Assembly (NCBI GenBank): GCA_000620185.1
Contig: KK211086.1
Location: forward strand, 283,331-347,330
Reading direction: 5' to 3'
Source of the DNA: Geodermatophilaceae bacterium URHB0062
GTDB taxonomy: Bacteria > Actinomycetota > Actinomycetes > Mycobacteriales > Geodermatophilaceae
DNA: 64,000 nt
Every line of letters starts with the position of its first letter. Within the stretch, counting starts at the first letter, position 1. Shown in pieces: positions 60,701 to 64,000 of the stretch. Below the pieces are notes generated by a model. It had not been told where the DNA came from and did not search any database. It saw only the letters and a list, made by a program, of their open reading frames with translations. Position numbers and translations under genes: made by a program.

Positions 60701-63700
60701 GTGAGTGCCCCACTGGACGAGCTCCGCAGCCGCCTCCCGGCGCTCACCCTCTCCGACGAGCACCGGCTGGGACGGCGGCTCGACGGCCTGCGCCGCACCC
60801 GCGACCCGCAGGCCCGGGCCCGCCAGCTCGAGCGCATCGCCGCCGACGTCGTGGTCGCCGAGGAGCGGATCGCCCGCCGCCGGGCCGCCGTGCCGGTGGT
60901 CCGGTATCCGGAGGAGCTGCCGGTCAGCGCCCGGCGGGACGACATCGCCGCGGCGCTGCGCGACTCCCAGGTGGTCGTCGTCGCCGGTGAGACCGGGTCG
61001 GGGAAGACCACGCAGTTGCCCAAGATCGCCCTGGAGCTCGGTCGCGGCGTGCGGGGACGCATCGGTCACACCCAGCCTCGCCGGATCGCCGCACGCAGCG
61101 TGGCGGAGCGGATCGCCGAGGAGCTCGAGACCCCCCTCGGGCAGGTCGTCGGCTACAAGATGCGGTTCAGCGACCACGTGTCCGACGACACGCTGGTCAA
61201 GCTGATGACCGACGGCGTCCTGCTGGCCGAGATCGCCCACGACCGGCTGCTGCGCCACTACGACACGATCATCCTCGACGAGGCCCACGAGCGGAGCCTC
61301 AACATCGACTTCCTGCTGGGCTACCTCGCCCAGATCCTGCCGCGTCGGCCGGACCTGAAGCTGGTCATCACGTCGGCGACGATCGACGTGGAGCGCGTCG
61401 CCGCGCACTTCAGCGGCGCGCCGGTGGTGGAGGTCAGCGGGCGCACCTATCCGGTCGAGGTCCGGTACCGCCCGGTCGTCGACCCCGACGACCCGGAAGC
61501 AGATCCGGATCGCGACCAGGTCACCGCCGTCCTCGACGCCGTCGACGAGCTCGTCTCCGAGGGGCCGGGCGACATCCTGGTGTTCCTGGCGGGTGAGCGG
61601 GAGATCCGCGACACCCAGGACGCGCTCGCCGAGCCCGACCTGCCGTTCACCGAGATCGTGCCCCTGTACTCGCGGCTGTCGGCCGCCGACCAGCACAAGG
61701 TCTTCGCGCCCCACACGGGACGGAGGATCGTGCTCGCCACCAACGTCGCCGAGACGTCGCTGACGGTTCCGGGTATCCGGTACGTGATCGACCCCGGGAC
61801 CGCGCGCATCTCCCGGTACAGCCATCGCACGAAGGTGCAGCGGCTGCCGATCGAGCCGGTGAGCCAGGCCTCGGCGCGGCAGCGGTCGGGCCGGTGCGGG
61901 CGGCTGGGCCCCGGCATCGCGATCCGGCTGTACACGGAGGACGACTTCGACAGCCGTCCCGAGTTCACCGACCCCGAGATCCTGCGGACCAACCTCGCCT
62001 CCGTCCTGCTCCAGATGGCCGCCCTGGACCTCGGCGACGTCGAGGACTTCCCGTTCGTCGATCCGCCCGATCGCCGCGCCGTCGCCGACGGGCTCGCGCT
62101 GCTCGAGGAGCTGCACGCGCTCGACGGGCACGGGAAGCTCACCGAGACCGGTCGCGCCCTGGCCGCCCTGCCGCTGGACCCGCGGATGGCCCGCATGGTC
62201 GTCGAGGCGGACAAGCGCGGGGTGCTCGACGAGGTGCTCGTCATCGCGGCCGGCCTCACCATCCAGGACCCGCGGGAGCGCCCCACCGAGCACCAGCAGG
62301 CGGCCGACCAGTTGCACGCCCGGTTCGCCGACGAGAACTCCGACTTCCTCGCCCTGCTCAACCTCTGGCGCTACCTCGCCGAGCAGCAGGAGGCGCTGTC
62401 GGGCAACCAGTTCCGCCGCACGGTCAAGCGCGAGTTCCTGCACTACCTGCGCATCCGCGAGTGGCAGGACCTGCACGGCCAGTTGCGAGGCACCGCCCGC
62501 CGCCTCGGCATGCAGGTCGGGGAGCCGGCGACCGAACCCGACGAGCGCGGCATCCACACCGCGCTGCTGGCGGGGCTGCTCAGCCACGTCGGCCTGCAGA
62601 TGGAGCCGGTGAAAGGACGCGACGGCAAGCCGGGACGCCCCGGGCGCGAATACCTCGGCACCCGCAACACCCGGTTCGTGATCGCGCCGGGCACCCCGCT
62701 GGCGAAGAAGCCGCCGCGCTGGGTGGTGGCGGCCGAGCTGGTCGAGACCAGCCGGCTGTTCGCCCGCACCGTCGCGCGGATCGACCCGGAGACCGTCGAG
62801 CGGCTGGCCGAGCACCTGGTCAAGCGGCAGTACTCGGAACCGCGCTGGGACGCCAAGCGCGGCTCCGTCGTCGCCACGGAACGCGTCACCCTCTACGGCC
62901 TGCCCCTCGTCGTCGGGCGCCGGGTGCAGTACGGCTCGATCGACCCCGTCGTCTCCCGGGAGCTGTTCATCCGCCACGCCCTGGTGCAGGGCGAGTGGAC
63001 GACGCACCACCGGTTCTGGGCCGACAACCAGCGGGCCCTCGAGCAGGTCGCCGCGCTGGAGGAGCGGGCACGCCGCCGCGACATCACCGTCGACGACGAG
63101 ACCGTCTTCGAGCTCTACGACGCCCGGATCCCCGCCGACGTCGTCTCGACCCGGCACTTCGACCGCTGGTGGAAGTCCGAGCGACGTAACCGCCCGGACC
63201 TGCTGACGTTCACCCCGGAGATGCTCACCAACGCCGCCGCGGCCGGCCAGGTGCGCGTCGAGGACTATCCCGACGAGGTGCACCTGGTGGGTGGGCCGGG
63301 CGGGTCGAGCGGTGGCCTCACCCTGCCGCTCTCCTACGCGTTCGCCCCCGGGTCCGCCGAGGACGGTGTCACCGTCGACGTGCCGCTGGCGGTCCTCGAC
63401 GGGGTGGCGGCGCAGACGTCGGGGGAGTCCCTGGCCTTCACCGTGCCCGGGCTGCGTGAGGAACTGGTGACGGCGCTGCTGCGCACGCTGCCCAAGCAGG
63501 TGCGCCGCGCGCTGGTTCCGATCCCCGATCGGGTGCGCGAGGTGCTGCCGCGGATCGACCCTGGCGAGCCCCTGCTGCCGGCGCTGGAGCGCGAACTGCG
63601 CCGCTCGGCCGCCGTCGTCATCACCCCAGACGCGTGGGCCCCGGCGCAGGTGCCCGACCACCTGCGCGCGACGTTCCGGGTGCTCGACGACCAGCAGCGC

Positions 63701-64000
63701 CCGCTGGCCATCGGAAAGGACCTCGCCGCGCTCAAGGCGCAGGTCGCGCCGAAGGCCCGTGCGAGCCTCGCCCGCGCGGCCGCGGAACTGGAGCGCACCG
63801 GGCTGACCACGTGGGACTTCGGCACCCTGCCGCGCACGGTGGAGGTGCAGCGGGGTTCGCACGTGGTGACGGCATTCCCCGCGCTGGTGGACGAGGGGCA
63901 GACCGTCGGCGTGCGGGTCGTGCCCACGGAGGCGGAGGCGCAGCGGCTGACCTGGCGTGGGGCTCGGCGCCTGGTCGTGCTCGTCGCCGGCTCCCCGGCC
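60701..64000 (+). CDS. hrpA: ATP-dependent RNA helicase HrpA, 3' end beyond window
   Basis: The open frame runs without stop for 1100 codons to the window edge; complete HrpA is about 1300 residues. Walker A GETGSGKTT near residue 97, DEAH in IILDEAHERS near 188, SATID near 226, and motif VI RQRSGRCGRLGPG near 393 define a DEAH-box helicase. After about 600 come the HA2/OB regions and the HrpA-specific C-terminal domain (DUF3418). HrpA remodels RNA and rescues stalled ribosomes in bacteria. GTG 60701 begins the protein; a GAGAGG lies about 18 bases upstream, rather far. Divergent from marR. Confidence 0.92.
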   Translation, partial: MSAPLDELRSRLPALTLSDEHRLGRRLDGLRRTRDPQARARQLERIAADVVVAEERIARRRAAVPVVRYPEELPVSARRDDIAAALRDSQVVVVAGETGSGKTTQLPKIALELGRGVRGRIGHTQPRRIAARSVAERIAEELETPLGQVVGYKMRFSDHVSDDTLVKLMTDGVLLAEIAHDRLLRHYDTIILDEAHERSLNIDFLLGYLAQILPRRPDLKLVITSATIDVERVAAHFSGAPVVEVSGRTYPVEVRYRPVVDPDDPEADPDRDQVTAVLDAVDELVSEGPGDILVFLAGEREIRDTQDALAEPDLPFTEIVPLYSRLSAADQHKVFAPHTGRRIVLATNVAETSLTVPGIRYVIDPGTARISRYSHRTKVQRLPIEPVSQASARQRSGRCGRLGPGIAIRLYTEDDFDSRPEFTDPEILRTNLASVLLQMAALDLGDVEDFPFVDPPDRRAVADGLALLEELHALDGHGKLTETGRALAALPLDPRMARMVVEADKRGVLDEVLVIAAGLTIQDPRERPTEHQQAADQLHARFADENSDFLALLNLWRYLAEQQEALSGNQFRRTVKREFLHYLRIREWQDLHGQLRGTARRLGMQVGEPATEPDERGIHTALLAGLLSHVGLQMEPVKGRDGKPGRPGREYLGTRNTRFVIAPGTPLAKKPPRWVVAAELVETSRLFARTVARIDPETVERLAEHLVKRQYSEPRWDAKRGSVVATERVTLYGLPLVVGRRVQYGSIDPVVSRELFIRHALVQGEWTTHHRFWADNQRALEQVAALEERARRRDITVDDETVFELYDARIPADVVSTRHFDRWWKSERRNRPDLLTFTPEMLTNAAAAGQVRVEDYPDEVHLVGGPGGSSGGLTLPLSYAFAPGSAEDGVTVDVPLAVLDGVAAQTSGESLAFTVPGLREELVTALLRTLPKQVRRALVPIPDRVREVLPRIDPGEPLLPALERELRRSAAVVITPDAWAPAQVPDHLRATFRVLDDQQRPLAIGKDLAALKAQVAPKARASLARAAAELERTGLTTWDFGTLPRTVEVQRGSHVVTAFPALVDEGQTVGVRVVPTEAEAQRLTWRGARRLVVLVAGSPA

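Noticed and set aside
60521-63862. An uninterrupted 1113-codon frame antisense to hrpA
   Set aside because: Arg/Gly/Val/Asp-rich composition of a GC-bias shadow; the sense frame has full DEAH helicase motifs.

Overview
The window is very GC-rich with strongly GC-biased third codon positions, many GTG starts and ATGA/GTGA overlaps. It encodes a mycothiol-dependent formaldehyde dehydrogenase, DUF3073, a LexA-type SOS box of actinobacterial form and leaderless promoters. This points to an actinomycete. The gene content (leucine/valine dehydrogenase next to purF-purM-DUF3073, many lipoproteins and UPF0104/PAP2 genes) suggests Geodermatophilaceae (Blastococcus, Modestobacter or Geodermatophilus), but that is inference from memory, not a search. 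It looks like ordinary chromosome: there are no insertion sequences, phage genes, CRISPR arrays or rRNA.

Layout. 1-8.1 kb: OFA-type MFS carrier, formaldehyde detoxification pair (mscR and an MBL hydrolase), purF-purM, DUF3073, branched-chain amino acid dehydrogenase. 8.2-13.2 kb: three-gene sugar ABC importer, coiled-coil M23 peptidase, lipoprotein. 13.2-19.4 kb: coupled operon MBL hydrolase / AMP-binding ligase / GMC oxidoreductase, then a class A penicillin-binding protein and a small membrane protein. 19.7-22.9 kb: glycosyltransferase-like protein, beta-propeller glycosidase-like protein, sulfotransferase. 22.9-29 kb: tRNA-Glu-Asp-Phe cluster, two lipoproteins, membrane metallophosphoesterase, GtrA, DUF2231-Rieske fusion, a 32-residue membrane peptide, SgcJ/EcaC-like protein, tRNA-Lys. 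29-34.8 kb: APH-type kinase, YjbR, an adjacent pair of proteases without visible signal peptides (matrixin and V8-like), and an XRE-cupin / B3-B4 / EamA operon behind a perfect operator palindrome. 34.8-40.7 kb: AraC-VOC-VOC-UvrA-like run, small regulators, DUF4396 behind a CsoR-like palindrome. 40.7-50.1 kb: diguanylate cyclase, PHA synthase and depolymerase, and a five-gene lipid-phosphate operon headed by a PAP2-kinase fusion. 50.2-64 kb: osmolyte-binding lipoprotein, two acyl-CoA dehydrogenases, YihY/BrkB, SOS-type HNH/DUF222 gene, marR-MFS efflux pair, and the 5' part of hrpA.

Themes. About a dozen genes start exactly 6-7 nt after a TAnnnT hexamer with no ribosome-binding site, which is the leaderless mRNA arrangement and helps fix several starts. 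Convergent gene pairs are mostly separated by perfect hairpins. The most interesting parts are the lipid operon whose kinase-fused PAP2 domain seems to have lost its catalytic histidines, the two proteases without signal peptides downstream of an 11-bp-period direct repeat, the LexA box next to the HNH start codon, and a dispersed intergenic repeat, one copy of which is flanked by 13-bp direct repeats.
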